Assembly: GCA_030248135.1 (NCBI GenBank)
Contig: JASANC010001289.1
Location: 1-62,322 of the forward strand
Source of the DNA: Theristus sp. LFF4_11
Lineage: Eukaryota > Nematoda > Chromadorea > Monhysterida > Xyalidae
Length of the DNA: 62,322 nucleotides
Direction of reading: 5' to 3'
Positions 11,901-24,963 of this stretch are shown here, in pieces. Position numbers and translations under genes: made by a program. Positions within the stretch are counted from its first letter, which is position 1. The number at the start of each line of letters is the position of its first letter. The notes below the pieces were generated by a model. The model saw only the letters and a program-made list of their open reading frames with translations. It did not search any database and was not told the origin of the DNA.

Positions 11901-14900
11901 TGATTCTCTGGATTCGGACTCGGCTGCGGCAGCTTTTTCTTTTTGCTTTTTGCTGCAAAATAATTTGCGATTCATACACGGAGAAAACCAACACAAATCA
12001 ACAGCAAAAACGGTTTGTTCGGTTCTCTATACCAGTGGTTGATGGCCGCGAAAAAGTCGTTTGTTGCTCCACTAATGGGTTTGCCGCTCACCTTTTGCCT
12101 TTTTCGGCTCTTTATGCGCAGCGGGCAGCGCGTGCGAATTCACGGTGACACCCGATGAGATTTGCGAGACGGGCGACGGAAACATCATGGAAGAGTGGTG
12201 GCTGCCCCCGGAAATGTCCACAGCCGCACCTTAAAAACGTTTGCTATTACAATATTCCGATTCTCTGATTATTGCAATCATTTTGTCCAGTAAAAGATGA
12301 TGTGATCATCCATTTTTTATTGCATCACAAAAAGTCAAGTACGTTGCAGATTTTTGCGCAGCTCCCATAATATACCGATCACCAAAACAATTGTGTCAAT
12401 CATGCGCAGCCATTGATCGAGCGCATTTTTGGAGAAAACCACAACACCGACGGGCAACCAATCATCATTCCAAAGATTTGAATATACGCAACAAAATACT
12501 CGGAACCTGACGAAAGCGGCGACGAATAGGCGGAGCCGGTCGCATTAATGGCGCTCGTGTCGTTGAGGCTCATTGATTGGCTGGAAGTGACTGCGGCGGC
12601 CACGTGATTGGCCGCTGTCGGCGTCGATGCGCTCGTGTGTGACGTGGCGCCGCCCGTTGCAGCGTAGCCACCGTAGTACGCCGCTGCGGCCGGGTACGCC
12701 GCGTATGTGGCGTAGTCGAGGCTCGACTGCTGGTGCGATGGGTAGGCGCCTGCAACGAATGTATATGCACACCTGTGCGTAACCCTACACTAAGCCTATG
12801 TGAACGTACGTCAATCTACGCAAGACTAAAGAAACGGAGGCAAACCTACGAAAACCTACAAACCTACGCAAGACTACGTAAAAAGTAAACCTAAACCGAC
12901 GTAAACCTACACCAACCAACGCAAAAACCTGCGTGACCCAACGTAAACCCACGTAAAGTTACGCAAACCCACATACGTAAACCCACGTGAACTAAGTAAA
13001 CCTGACTACGTACGCCCGCTGACGTGACCTACGTAAACGTGTGCCTACGTAAACACTACACACGTATAAGCGTACCATAATAAGCGGGTGGTGTGGCATT
13101 CGCACCACTGAGGTAGGGCAGCGCGTAAGCGGCCTGCCCGCTGAGCGAGGCTGCCCGTGAATATGGATACGATTGACCCGTGTACAGCTGCGACGTGGCA
13201 CTCGGCACACCGTACGGCGAGTACATGGCCGCTGACGGATAGTACTGCGCCGAGAGGAGACCCTTCGCTGCCGCATCTGGGAACAACGTTTTTACAGTCA
13301 ACAACATTCATGCCCACTTCGGCAGTTTTCATGCTGGTGTTCCGTTCGAAAAACAGCGCATGAAGTTCAGAGTTTGACAAAAGTCCAATAACTGCAGTCA
13401 CGAAGCCAACTTAGGTGCCAAGGTGCATGAGGTGAGAGCACACATAGCAGAGCGGAGGCGCAGCATTTCAAGAACTTTTAAATCTGGACAGCGCACACTG
13501 ATTGTCTGATATGAGACAAATCAGAACGTTCAACTGAACGCGCAATTCAATCAATCAGCAACGAAACATATCAAGCATGCTTGAATGAAAAACACAACCA
13601 AACGGTCCATGTACGAACCGACATAATGGTCGTTCATGGTCGGTGCAGCCGATGCGGCCGCAAACATGTTCGCTGTTGCTGTCGCCGTGTTCTCGCACTC
13701 GGCTGGGTCAGCCTTCACGGGCAGGGTGGCGTCTGAGATTAGTGTTGTTCAGTTTTGAAATTGTTGATCTGTAACCAAGCAACCAATCAGCAAGCTGTAT
13801 AACGCTCTTACTTTATTTTCACACAGTGCTTTTGTCTATTTCAAGGCATTATATCCACAGTTTTTCGCAGAGCAAAATTACAGTGCGCTAGAAACACGAT
13901 GAAACAGTGGCGCCGCTATATTTGTGTCATAATGAAATTGCGCACTTTATTACATGGCGCCTCGCGGGTATGTTTGGCTTTTTCTGGTGTCTATGGAAAA
14001 GTGACAAAAACTCAGGTAATTTTCGGAAGTTTAGTCGGAAAAGGAGGAATAAATGGGGAATAAAAAGAGCGCAAGAGCGAACAGACAATGCTGCGCGTGC
14101 GTGTGGTGCGTGTGATAGCCCCAGGTCGCCAGTGTCTGTGGACTCAACGGTGCTACTGTGCCCCCACCCGCTGCTGCCGATTGGGCCGCTGTGGCACTGA
14201 GGCTGCTCGATGCTCGCTGATTGGTCGACGCTGAGTTAGCGCCTGAATGAGACGAAAAATATAATTTGTAGTTTTCATTATGTCGACACATGTATAATAC
14301 ATAAACATCCGGGCACCATATTGTTGTTCTCTGCACCGTGTTTTTTCCCTTTTTACGGGAGAATTAATTAGCGAAATTTTGCCACTTTTACGTGTTGGTC
14401 GGTTGCTTTTTATGGAGTTGCGCTGTGCCGCGACTTGTTGGCGACATGTAAATGCGCGGGGCGGGTAGTGGTGTTTGAGCAAAGCGGATCACCAACAACT
14501 GTAGTGTGCAACTCGAAACGGAAAAACTCAAATGGTCTAGAAATGCCAAATGAGCAACGTGGAAATGAAGCTTTTCAATCACACTAACTTATGTAAGTAG
14601 CAACTGGTGCCTCGGCACGTGCTCAGATTGGTGCCTGATGCGGCAAAAAAATCGAGGCGAAAAAAAACAAAAAAGTGGTATGCATGTACCACGATACCGC
14701 GGATCGTCATTTGGAGGCAAAACTAAAATCAATGGTAATTTTGGGACACAGTTTTTCACGTCAATTTTTCAGTGGGCACATACTGTCGGAATCGGGCAGC
14801 AATCGGGGCAAGTATAATGGCTCACTGCAGCATATTTTTTCACATACATTATTAGCACAATATTCGCGAAATAACCCATTAAAAACTTGCAAAAAACCAA

Positions 14901-17900
14901 CAAACAGTTTCGCTGCCAACCTTGAGGCGTCGGCGTCACAACCACTGTCTGGTGATACAGATCCACGAGATTTGTCGTGGCAGTCTGTCCGATTTGCGGT
15001 GCTTCGATGCTGCTGTTCGCTTTTCGGTTTACGGCCGCTGGTCTTGGTTCCGCGGTAGCCCTGGAAAAATTTCCGACACTGAAATTTGATACATATAGTT
15101 TTTTTCGACCAGAAGATACACGGGAATGAAAATCTCAGTCAGCAGTACTGGACATTGGCCACATCATGCGGCAATATTGATTCGCAAACAGAAAGCGCAC
15201 TCTCATTTGACTTGTGAAGTAACAGGCCGTGTAAACAGTTTTTACAGAAATGTTGTTGATCTTATCTGAGGAAAAACGAAAACTGCGGAAAACACGCGCC
15301 GGAAAGATGCGCCCAGGATAAAAATGAATGCTCTGGCACTTGCGGCTGACATCAAAAACGTATTCTGTAGATTATTTTTGCCGCAAAAAGTGAACTCTTT
15401 CAAGAGTCCACTGACGCGTAAAAACAGTGAATATTGTTATCTTTTTTAGAATCGTTGCTTTTGGAAACTGCTAATATACAAGCAACATGAATAAATAAAA
15501 GAACCGACAAAAAATCGAAAATTATTTTACCTTGGCTATTTTTAAATGTACTCTTCTGTGGTGCTTAAACAAAATTGTTATGAGGTGCACATCTTTTTTA
15601 GTACCACCGCGCGTGATTGAATTGATTGTAAAATGTTCACTAAACGCAGTTTACAGGGCAAAAAGCCGACAAGCACGAAAATCAGCAGAGGCGAAAAAAT
15701 TGAGATAGTAACATACTAAACAATAGCATTTTTTGCGGGTGGCAAGAAAGGAGAAAAGAGGGTGTAAATTTGAATGACCTAACAATGCCCTTTTGCAGTT
15801 TTTTTAAAGCCGCATTTTTCTACGCACTGCTGTCAAAAAATTTGGTGAATTATTCTGCAAAAGCGTGGTAAAGAATTGAAAACAGTTGCTTGCAAATCTG
15901 TATCCCAGAAAAAAACTAGAGCAGGGCCTATTCAATTTGACTTATCCGTCGATAATACGTTGACCTGATTATTGACGCAAGTCATCTTGCGGCGCCCTAT
16001 TTCAGCTCATCTATGAGCGAACAACGACGCTGCTCCTAATACAGCGTCCGCACCCGACCGAGCCGGCTCGATCGACCAAATTGCGTCACTGCCTTTCCCC
16101 ACCTGTTCGGCGATGAACAACAACAACAAGTCACCTACATTATGTCAAATGCTTATAATTGTGCTTGAGAGGTGTACTTTCAAGCTTTTCCCTTCCAATA
16201 TCACGCGGTACCTGTCTCCAGTGGCGGAATTGACTGCAGCCAACACGTCCAATGCGGCGGTTTGACTTGACTGCAACGGTATACGGCCCTGGTTGCTGCT
16301 GCCTGCCAACTCGTTTGCGATCGGTGGTGACTGCTGAAATGTTGCGCAAATGTTTTTTTAAAGTTTGCCAATAAATTTTACAAAAATCTGGCGCATAACA
16401 TATCAAAATAATAAGAGCTTGCTAATTGTCTGCTTCGCGTGTTCAGTATATCAAGTTCAGCCAATCAGCAAAGTTGCATACAATCGCCAATGTCGATCAA
16501 AAAACACGCACAAGAAAAACACTGGATGAAATTACAAACTAATGAAAAAAGATCATTTTCAATAAACTCCAGGAACTGGAACAAAGTATAGGGAAAGACA
16601 ACGAAATTCAAGTGGCCTTGGCCAGCTAAGGTACGGTCAGAGTGGCAGAACCGAACAATAGCCAATTTTCGAGTGTTAGTTAGCCACTTCAAAAGGTGTG
16701 TGTGTGGAGTACAATTGTGCAAATCTATGTAATATTCATTCATCCTGTTTTGTGGGAGGGAAACTCAGATAAATAATTTGTAAGCTTCTGTTGCTGCTGC
16801 TGCTGTTTTGTCATTTCTTGCGCAATCAATGGGCACTTGAAAAAATGTGGAAAAAGTAAGTTTTTACGTTTTGTTTTCAGAAAAGCTGACCAGGCTGAAA
16901 AAAAATCGACAGAATGACACACCAGGTACACAACGACACATTGTCATACGTTGCACAATGGTGAACACATACCAGCTCAACCAATCAGCGCACAGCACTC
17001 ACTCACTGCTTTGTTTCCCTCCAGTAGTCCCCCCCCCATTTCTAGCAAACCACCAACGGTGGTGTGCGGGTGCTAAAATCACATAATGCCTTTGTAGCAG
17101 ATTTAATGGAAAGTGTGTGGTTGTGAAATTTGATCTTTCCATATTCTGTCTATCGTCTCTTCGCGTGGACGTAGACAGAAGAACGAACCATGCACTTTTC
17201 CACACTGCATTGTGTTTATTAGGTGTTACCGTAGGACACGAGACCATAATAACGTTACATGTATGCGCACCAATAAGTGTAAACTATATCGTTGGGGTCG
17301 TTAGCCTGTATAACCCATTATTGTTTGATAATAATATAATAAAACGTATGTAACACACAGAATCTACACATCTATCTAGATACTTGTATGTTTCACTGCT
17401 CTTTTAATAAACGTCTGACGGTGCGCGTATGAAACGTAATCATGACCGTAATCTGATGCCATTTAGGTGGATGTGTAGTTGGCGAAGTCGTTTGCTAAAG
17501 GCAAGTGGGAACACAAAGGTTTTCGGGACTGCAACACTGCTAATCAGGTGCCAGTGCAAGGCACCACGCACACACCTCCGTATGAACGCGTCATTATCTC
17601 GTTTTGCGTGAAAGTGATTTGTTGACGCATTATTATAAACAATATTTGTTGCTGTCGGCATGCTGAATGGGTGTGTTATTGTATATTTTTGTTTGCGTTA
17701 CGTCGAGAATTCACAAAAAAAATGATACAAAATTAGTAAAAGGCGAACAGACAACGAAGTGAACGGTGAATGGAACGTGTTGATCGGTCGCAGAGACACG
17801 ATTTGCGGCTAATCAGGGTGCACCGTTGAAACTGACAATCTCAATAATGTACACATTCCAAGTTCATAACATTATTTCCTCACACACACACACCAACCAA

Positions 17901-20900
17901 ATAACCCTAAATCCATTCTGAAGCCAGAACTCCGACAAAACAATGGACCGTGCAACACAAGGAATCGCATTTTTATGGTTCACTTGCAGCCGGATGCACA
18001 AAAAACAAAAAACACAATCGAGTGTGAAACGCCATGGTGCGTTTAGTTCCAGCATGTTTTTTTCGGATTTTAGTGCAGAAATCACCCTGTGCAAACAACA
18101 GAAAAGCAGAATGGGGGAAGAAGAGAGGTTATGAAAACATATTTCCATGGTTTTCAAGAAAAAACTGCAGAAACAGCCGCGAACGAATCACCGAAGGATT
18201 AGAGCAGCCGGATTAGTGAAACCTTTGTGGTCCTGATTTCTACACGCTTGTTTGCTGTCGCTATTATTTTTTGTCTTTTCATTTTTCTGTGTTTAGCATT
18301 AATCCGGACAATACCGGGGTACCGGGGAACAAGACAATGTGCAAACAAAAAGCACAGGTTGATGTGCCAAAAATGAAGAAGGGAGATCATCTAAAAAACA
18401 ACAGTAAGACCTGCGCTAATAATCCTAAACTGAACTCTTTCGTTTGTTTCCTTAATGTAGCGCACTTCCTCTGTATTTCTTGCAGAAGTTTTTCGGGCAA
18501 TATCAAACCGATGACACCAGACACTTTACAGTGTTTTTTTATCAAAGACCAGACAAGAAAGTCAAAGTCTGAGTGACCTTTTGTCACAAAAAATGAATCT
18601 GCCGCTGTTTCACACTCAAACGATGTCCGAACTGGTGTGCGGTCCGGTGTCCGGTCCGCCTGTTTTTTCCGCACTGAAATGAAGTCCGTGTCCCGGAAAT
18701 AAAAATGGCTGAAAAAACGATCGTGATGTTGATTGTTGACACGTTTTTTTTTAAATTCCGGGACAACCACGCGGGTCAGGACAGCAAGCGGGACACATAG
18801 GCGGACAAAACACCGGACACCTGTCCGGACATCTTTTTTAGCGTGGTTATGACTGGAAAAAGCTATATGAGCGATAAAAGGCTGCACATTTTCATAACCT
18901 TTAACCCCGAACAAGGCCATTGCATTTGCATAAGCTGCCGGTGTTTAAAAAACATAATAACAAGACAGGCCATTTCATTATTATTATGCCATTAGTGGAA
19001 AAGGGGCACCATTAGTTGTCTTTTTATAGGGAAGACGATTGAGCAGAAGACACCTGCAAGTCAAAAGGCCAGCCGCAATAAGGATAAGGGGGGCATTATT
19101 CTACATCTTTTCGGGACCTATTCTCCAGGAAACAGCAAGGGATTATCCAACAGCACACATTCTATGATTGGTGCCGAATTCCGCGCGGTGGCTACGGTAT
19201 ACAAAAGAGGGGGTGCGTAAAACCTGTTTCTCCTGCAGCGTGGAAACTGCCATTAAAGCAATCAATTTTAGCAGAATATTTCTCGGGCCAGGCGAATCAC
19301 TATTGGACGGCTGTACGAAAATGGTAAGAAAATGAAAAGCAAACAGCAGACGGTAGGAGGGGAGGACATTCGCACAGACACGCACCGGGAAAATGCTTGC
19401 TATGTGCATGGGCTTGTACAGTTCAAGCGTTTCTACAGATTGCATTTGTCCTACGCAGCTACACGGCTGGGGAAAGCCACTGAATGGATTCTTGAATTTA
19501 GCGAGGTTAAAGCGTTGACATGTGTTTTTTGGCTTCTTGATTTACTTATGGCCAAGTAGCAAACGTGCCATCTTTTTTTTTCAGGGTGCAAGGAGCGCGC
19601 GAATTTGAATGGAAGATAAAAACTCTCAGAACTCGAATTGTTTATCAAATTGACCGTGTTTTACAACTGCCACATTGGTTCATTCTTTTCGATTGCACTC
19701 AAAATTTGGAATTAGCTGGCATTATTAAGAAACAGAGCTCCTGGTCTGCGACTGGTGCCGTACTTTGATTGAAGTGCCTCATTTGTTTTACCACACAAAA
19801 AGTTTTTTGAGAGCATTCCTGTTCCTGTTCGTACGTTTTCAGCTGCATGAAAGGTGTATCGTGCGTAACTGTTTTTCAAAATTGCATCACACGAAAATTC
19901 TTCCCGCTTCAAAAATGCAAACTCCTTTGTTACAGCTAGTTACAGTATGCTAATAATCAAACACCATGACCACCATACACCACAAGTTTCTAAAGCAACC
20001 GCCTAATGCCTTTGAAAATCCACATGGGCAGCCATTAACAGCGCGGCTGTCGCTATTGTGCACTTTCGTCTGGCTCATTAGCTGGCTCGGGCAGCCGCTT
20101 CTGGCTGATGAACGAAAATAAATTCTTAACGATCGGTGGAACCGCCTCAGAAGGCCAGCAAAACAAGCGAAAAGAAGCGAGACCGCAAAGAAAAGAGCAG
20201 TATCAAATTATAAACATTTGATCCGATCTCTTCACTGTTGTTGATGGAGAGGCTCGCGCTGAGTGTGTAACAAACGAAGAGTCAGGCAGCATTGAGTCTG
20301 TCTGAAAAGCTGCAATGATCAACTATAAACTTCTGGCAGTCGCGCGCGTGCGTTACAGTAAGATGAGCGAAATTTTCGTTGAACAATAGTCGTGTAATTC
20401 GATCATTAGCTGGGTGACGGGAGTCTTAAAGCGTGGCGTCTGTCAACGCGTGAAGCACAACGATCAGTGAAACAGCAGGTATGAAGCGGCAAAGAAACGT
20501 TTGTCAGGTGATACTACTGAAAATGACGAAAAACTTCCACACCACTGCTGTTCGTCAAAGTTAGCCGACTTTACCAACGAGAAACGAACAAAATGTTGAC
20601 AATCCTACTGTACCTCTGTTTTTTTTATGAGCAGGAAACGTGCAAAGCACTTTTTATATGTTTGAAGTGCATGTCATTACTGACGTAAGTCTGCTGTATA
20701 ACTGGAACGGTGGACACAATGAGACAGGACACAAGTGACAATGGCAGTGATTGATTGATTGATTGATTGATTTGAATGATGGATGACTATGTATTTTTCT
20801 ACGTTATGACTTCTGTCTGAATGGGTTGGAGTAAAAACACAAGAAAACAAAAAAGTAAATGTTCTAAACTTACTCATTATTTTTGTGGAACTTGTTGTAT

Positions 20901-23480
20901 TTTTGTAGTTGCCAGTGACGCACGTTGCACGTTGTCTCATTCAAATAAATGAAAACGACCGAATTGCAAAAAAAATTTCAATTTCGGCTCGGCTTGAGTT
21001 TCAATCACAGCTCTCGTATCAAAATGCTTCTCTTCTCAGCTATCTCCATACACAGTTTCAAGCACATTCTATGGCAGGGTAGGTCATTTGATCGCAGCGA
21101 CAAATTACCATAGATTGACCGGGAGTCAATTCATGGCAACAAGTTTTGCCATATTTTGACGCCCGGTCAAACTGTGGTGGTGATCAAAGTATGTATGACG
21201 CCGGCAATTTTGTCATTTGTCCAAATTGAGTTGCATAACCATCGCCAACTTTGCAAAAAAGTGAGCTATTTATTTCCCACATAAATTCCGATTGGAACAA
21301 AAAGAAAGCAGTTCTCAAAAAATGTTTTCAGTTTGCCCATAAAAATGGCGGATTTGGATTTGGATGAGCCCAACACATCAGGCACTGAGACAATGTCACG
21401 CTACTTCGCACGCAACATTCAGCATTCCTATTTTACACATTATAACCGGACCACATGACGTCACGAATTGACGTAAAGCGAAACCCTGCCAAGCGGTGCA
21501 TCACGATGGTTACATCTGGCGATTTCACCGGCGTTAAAAAACGCCAAATGTCGTCAATTAACGCCAGAGAAACGCACGATTTTTTAAAAAATTAGAGCCC
21601 TGATGAGCGTTTGTCACGCGGACTGGACTGAGAAAAAAAGCAAAAGCGCTCTGTCGGTTGCTTGATGGTGTGACGGTTGTCGATGGAGGGCAGATCAATT
21701 GCTTGCTACTCTAGATTTTGAGCGTTTCTCAAATGGTTTTTTTAACAACCGCTAACTGGCGCGTTTTAACGCCAATGAAAATGTCAATGATTAGCAAGCA
21801 CCTCAATAATGCCTCCAACCAACGATCACTGGCAAAGCACGGTGCACCGCCTAGCTGGTTTGACCATTTTTGGGTTTCGTTTCGGACTTCTGTTGGTCCT
21901 GAGCCCAAAATCTTTTTTTTGTCTGTTGCCTAAAGAGTTGCATATAAATTTGTGTAAAGTGACGTAACATTTTATCAGGAGAGGCGTGCTGATTGCGGAA
22001 AAAAAGCGAAACGATGTGAACTGAAAAATACCCCGATCATGTGCGCGATCAGGCTCATAAATGGAATGTGTTCGGGAGGAAATCACATTATGACGTCATT
22101 ACGGTGATCGTCGCAAACTTCTGAATCAGAAAAACAAATAAGAAACACGAAAAACTCTCAAAATAAACTTTTCAAACGAAGCAAAAAGAATAGAAATGCA
22201 GAAGTGATTTATGTGCAGAGACATTCGTGTCAAGCAAGTGCAGTGGGTGGTTCGTGGATATTGGTGAATGGCGCATATTTTGCGGTGGTGTTAAAACTGA
22301 TCCTATCCAAACTCGATATGCTCAAACAACCACCGCGGTGCGCGCACTAATAGCGGAAACGCTGGACGGATAACTTACAGAAGGCAACGAGAGAGCGCGA
22401 GAGCGTGCGGGGAAAGAAAAACCCGCAGGTATGGGTTACCGTTTTGTATTATTTTGCGCGAATATAATGATAATAAATAATAAATACGTATATACAGGCG
22501 GGCCAGAACGCACGCATTTAGAGCCCGGGACATCGGATACCGTGGGCAACGCATATCGGTGTGTGCTGCCTGCGCGTGGCCGGATCGCGCGCGCGCGCGC
22601 GGATCCGATGTCGATTTCGAAACTGTACCCGACTCCACTGCGTTGTTGTGCGTGTGTTTCGAGAGTGAACAGTGAGCGAGCGAGAGAGATGAAATCGAAA
22701 TCGGCTGGCCTGTTGTTGTTCAACAGCGCGACGTGCGCTGTTATATTACAGGTTTGTGTTTTTACATGTAGACCTGCATAACGCGCACGTAACGGACGAT
22801 CGAATTTCGATAGATTGAACCTTATATTCGTCTAATATTTTGAAAACGATGCACATACGTGTGTGATTGTTCCGCCCGTCATTACGAATCGGTTTACGGT
22901 TTTCATTATTGGTGATACCCGAGACGGCTCACACATGAAGGTGTGAAGCTTGTCACTGAACAAGGTTCCCGCACGGTTTTTTGAATCGGACCATCTTGAT
23001 TGGTAATTTTTTGCCCGGGTGCAAATCAGATCAGTTGCTCTGCATGCCTGACTTTCAAGACTATCAAGACAATGCAACACGAGTTATCCGAACTGAGGGC
23101 AACCTCGGTATTGTTTTTTTTTATGTTCCAGCATCACGCCACGTGTGTCACAGCACAGTGCAAAAAGCTGCCAAGCCTGGGCCAAAGGCAGCCATATTAA
23201 TTTACTCTCTTGTTGGATTCGATTACACCAAACAACGAGACATACAACTCCTCGCGCTCGTCGGCATTGTATGGAAATCGATTTTATGACATATACACAA
23301 TCGTCAAATTTCAGTTCACTTGGATTTGGTTTCCGCGCGTATACGGACAAGAGCAGAAAGACAAAACGCATTGAGAATATTGTTGCAAAACTGTACGTGC
23401 GGATTTCGCCCACCTGAGCCTGTGGTTGTTGTTGTTGCTGCGGAGAATAATGACCAGAGTAGTTTGAGTCCGTGCCGAAA
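8907..23480 (-). CDS. eya: Eyes absent homologue (Eya HAD-family transcription cofactor)
   Basis: Exons read on the minus strand: 23414-23480, 16212-16333, 14921-15060, 14087-14242, 13619-13732, 13076-13276, 12507-12749, 12092-12229, 11813-11952, 11482-11565, about 11180-11271, 10974-11073, 10691-10813, 10428-10545, 9601-9823, 8907-8987. The first half is low-complexity and rich in Ala, Ser, Thr, Tyr and Gln, as in the Eya transactivation region. The Eya domain starts with YERVIIWDLDDT (motif DxDxT), then MEELIYQMAEAHFYMSELE, GGVDWMKRLSQKYRQIREVY, the helix with TDGWTTHSAR, PIENIYSASKVGRDACLERL and the C-terminal HNIPFWRVTSAADL. Eya proteins act in the nucleus with Six factors and carry a Mg-dependent tyrosine phosphatase. 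The later acidic motif GDG-x-EE of active Eyas is replaced here by SSNIHDE. The junction between the 11180-11271 and 10974-11073 exons does not phase simply, and the first exon with the start codon was not found. Confidence 0.93.
9211..9375. mobile_element. MITE related to group A, copy 5
   Basis: Its ends are CAGTGTAACTCCATAACATG and CATATCCAATTAGCTGG-like sequence followed by AGAGTTAGACTGTA. The inner GTTGATGCATCCATTCTGCGCA and GAATCCACGCATGCACGTGA pair imperfectly. It lies in the last eya intron (8988-9600). Confidence 0.55.
9412..9592 (+). repeat. Dispersed repeat C, copy 1
   Basis: This ~180-bp block (GACTGAATGCGTGTGCAGACG ... TTTTGAATTCCCGCGTG ... ACCAAAATAAACGATCAC) is matched at 32219-32415 in the same orientation and at 26815-27029 inverted. 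It has no open frame and lies in an eya intron, ending about 8 bp from the donor of the next exon. Confidence 0.7.
9886..9968. mobile_element. Hairpin MITE B, copy 1
   Basis: GGGGCATTCATGAAACAGTG with TTTAGTGACCGCG folds back on CGCGTCACTAAATACTGCTTC with ATGAATGCGCC, leaving almost no loop. Eight copies occur in the window. This one is in the eya intron 9824-10427. Confidence 0.85.
10087..10255. mobile_element. MITE related to group A, copy 6
   Basis: A long inverted repeat: ACAGTCTAACTCAATAACCA on the left, and TGGCTATGTTATTGAGTTAG followed by ACTGT on the right. GCTGATTGG / CCAATCAGC and ATGCATTCTGTGCA / GAATGCATGCAT pair inside. It shares its end and its CCAATCAG motif with group A but differs in the core. 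Confidence 0.75.
11679..11772. mobile_element. Hairpin MITE B, copy 2
   Basis: GTGCATTCATGAAACAGTAT with TTAGTGACCGCG pairs with CGCGTCACTAAATACTGCTT and GAATGCGCCC. The loop (ATATGTTTCAACACAG) is longer than in copy 1. It lies 41 bp from the eya exon 11813-11952. Confidence 0.85.
12750..13075. repeat. Degenerate ~10-bp minisatellite filling an eya intron
   Basis: Between the eya exons 12507-12749 and 13076-13276 almost the whole intron consists of diverged repeats of ACGTAAACCT-like units (CCTACGTAAAC, CCCACGTAAAG, CCTACGCAAGAC). Unit length varies around 10-11 bp. There is no open frame crossing it. Confidence 0.75.
16334..23413 (-). other. 7-kb eya intron
   Basis: No exon with paired splice sites and coding character was found in this stretch. 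It contains a simple (GATT)n run near 20750, inverted GTCCGG-rich motifs at 18620-18840, and a GC-rich island at 22500-22790. Its position between the first two recognised eya exons suits long-range regulatory DNA, but no specific enhancer can be identified from sequence alone. Confidence 0.5.
22480..22790. promoter_or_regulatory. GC-rich island in the eya 5' intron, possible alternative promoter or first exon
   Basis: Amid AT-rich intron DNA this segment is GC-rich, with an alternating CG run (GCGCGCGCGCGC near 22590) and GAGCGAGCGAGAGAG. On the minus strand an ATG at 22721-22723 opens MNNNRPADFDFISLARS, which could be an alternative first coding exon feeding the exon at 16333, but no phase-correct donor stands out. 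A second GC-rich patch lies at 23690-23790. Confidence 0.3.
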
Positions 23481-24963
23481 CTGAACAGCATGACCAAGAT
23501 CGTTGAGGAGTTTTTAGAATTCGAAACCAACGTCCAGTTCAAAAATCGGGCGAACTTCACTGTTTGCAAGAGCAGTGAGCAACCGTGGCATAGCACGCGA
23601 ATTGCACCAGTCGACTGTGCGTCCAGCTAACGAGCCCTTCGGCTGCGTTGTCTACCGTAAGCTCCATCGAACAAATACACGCGTCTATGTAGCGGAGCTC
23701 CGCCTTTCGATTTGCTTGAGCGTTTTTCAGTTCGAGTTCGCGGCAGCAGCTGACACCCACGCGCGAGCGCGCGCCGCGTCCCACTGTTTATGGCAAATCT
23801 GCATGCACTCAATAAGGTCTGTTTCACGGTTTTTGCCTATTTTTCCGCGAAAGCATTTTTACAGACGCGGTTGACGGTGATTGTTGGCTGAGTCACCAAC
23901 GATCACTCACAACATTCGAAGGCGGGCATCAACATTGTTGCACAGAAAAATCGCAATTTTACCGCAATTCTAGTGTTCTTGAGAGATCGGTGGTTACTTT
24001 GTTTACAGATTTAACTCTTGTCGAGGTCTGTTGCACAGTGTTGCCAAAAAACAAAGAGTTCGAACGAAACAGACGATTCGGGCTGTTAGACGTTAGTAAC
24101 CATGAATGGCTGTTCAATGGACAAGCGAATCGCAGTAGTAGAGCCACAGATACAGGGGCAGCAAACAAATATTTCCACATGAAGCGACTCCTTTGATTGG
24201 TAAACATCACATGCTAAAGCCAGAGCAGCTTTATTTTGCACATACAGTATACGATCTCAAGCTTTCGACAGATGTACGATTCAGTATGATGCATGTATTG
24301 CAGACAGGAATCGGCGTAGAATTCTGAACTCTTACTGGGGAAGGGAACTTGTGGATTAGGTTGGCTACATTTGATTTGGTTTGCCCGTTATTCATCCCGT
24401 CCCGACAAAATTCAACCAATATAATCCTGTTGAAACTCAATCAATGTTTTTATCTTCGACACACATTTAGCGGCTCTTGTCCTGAACTGTAAAAAACATC
24501 ACTCAAACAATTCCAACGCCGATCCTAGAGGGGCTTCCGTGCAGCTCCGAAAACGCTTGTCCCATTACGGTTTTGTTTGTATTTACTTTAGCAAACAGAC
24601 ATGCATTTCTGCGTACTGTAAATTTTAATGTGCCTGAGTGCTGCAAGCTTGTCGTTGTGTGTTGTCCCGGGTTCCGTCATGTGCGTGCGATTCACTGTTT
24701 GGAATATTTTAATGGAATAAACTCAATCCCGCGACAGTTCTGCTGTTGCTGCTGGTGAAACCTTTTCAAGAATAATGGAAAGGACAAATTCGGAGCAATC
24801 CAGCAGAACATTTAGAGGTGCAACCAAAATTGTGCTTTGGGCCGCAGAATTGACTTTAGAATACCAATAGTATTTATTGGATGAAGGAAACAACAAGTTT
24901 TATGTTTGCTGTTAGCGATAAATACACAAATCCACGCCAAATTCTGTTCGCTGTTCATCTTAA

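Noticed and set aside
18387..18920. 177-residue minus-strand frame in the eya intron, the longest in that region
   Set aside because: Composition is repetitive (GTCCGG-derived words) with no domain, signal or splice context. The direct repeats explain the open frame.
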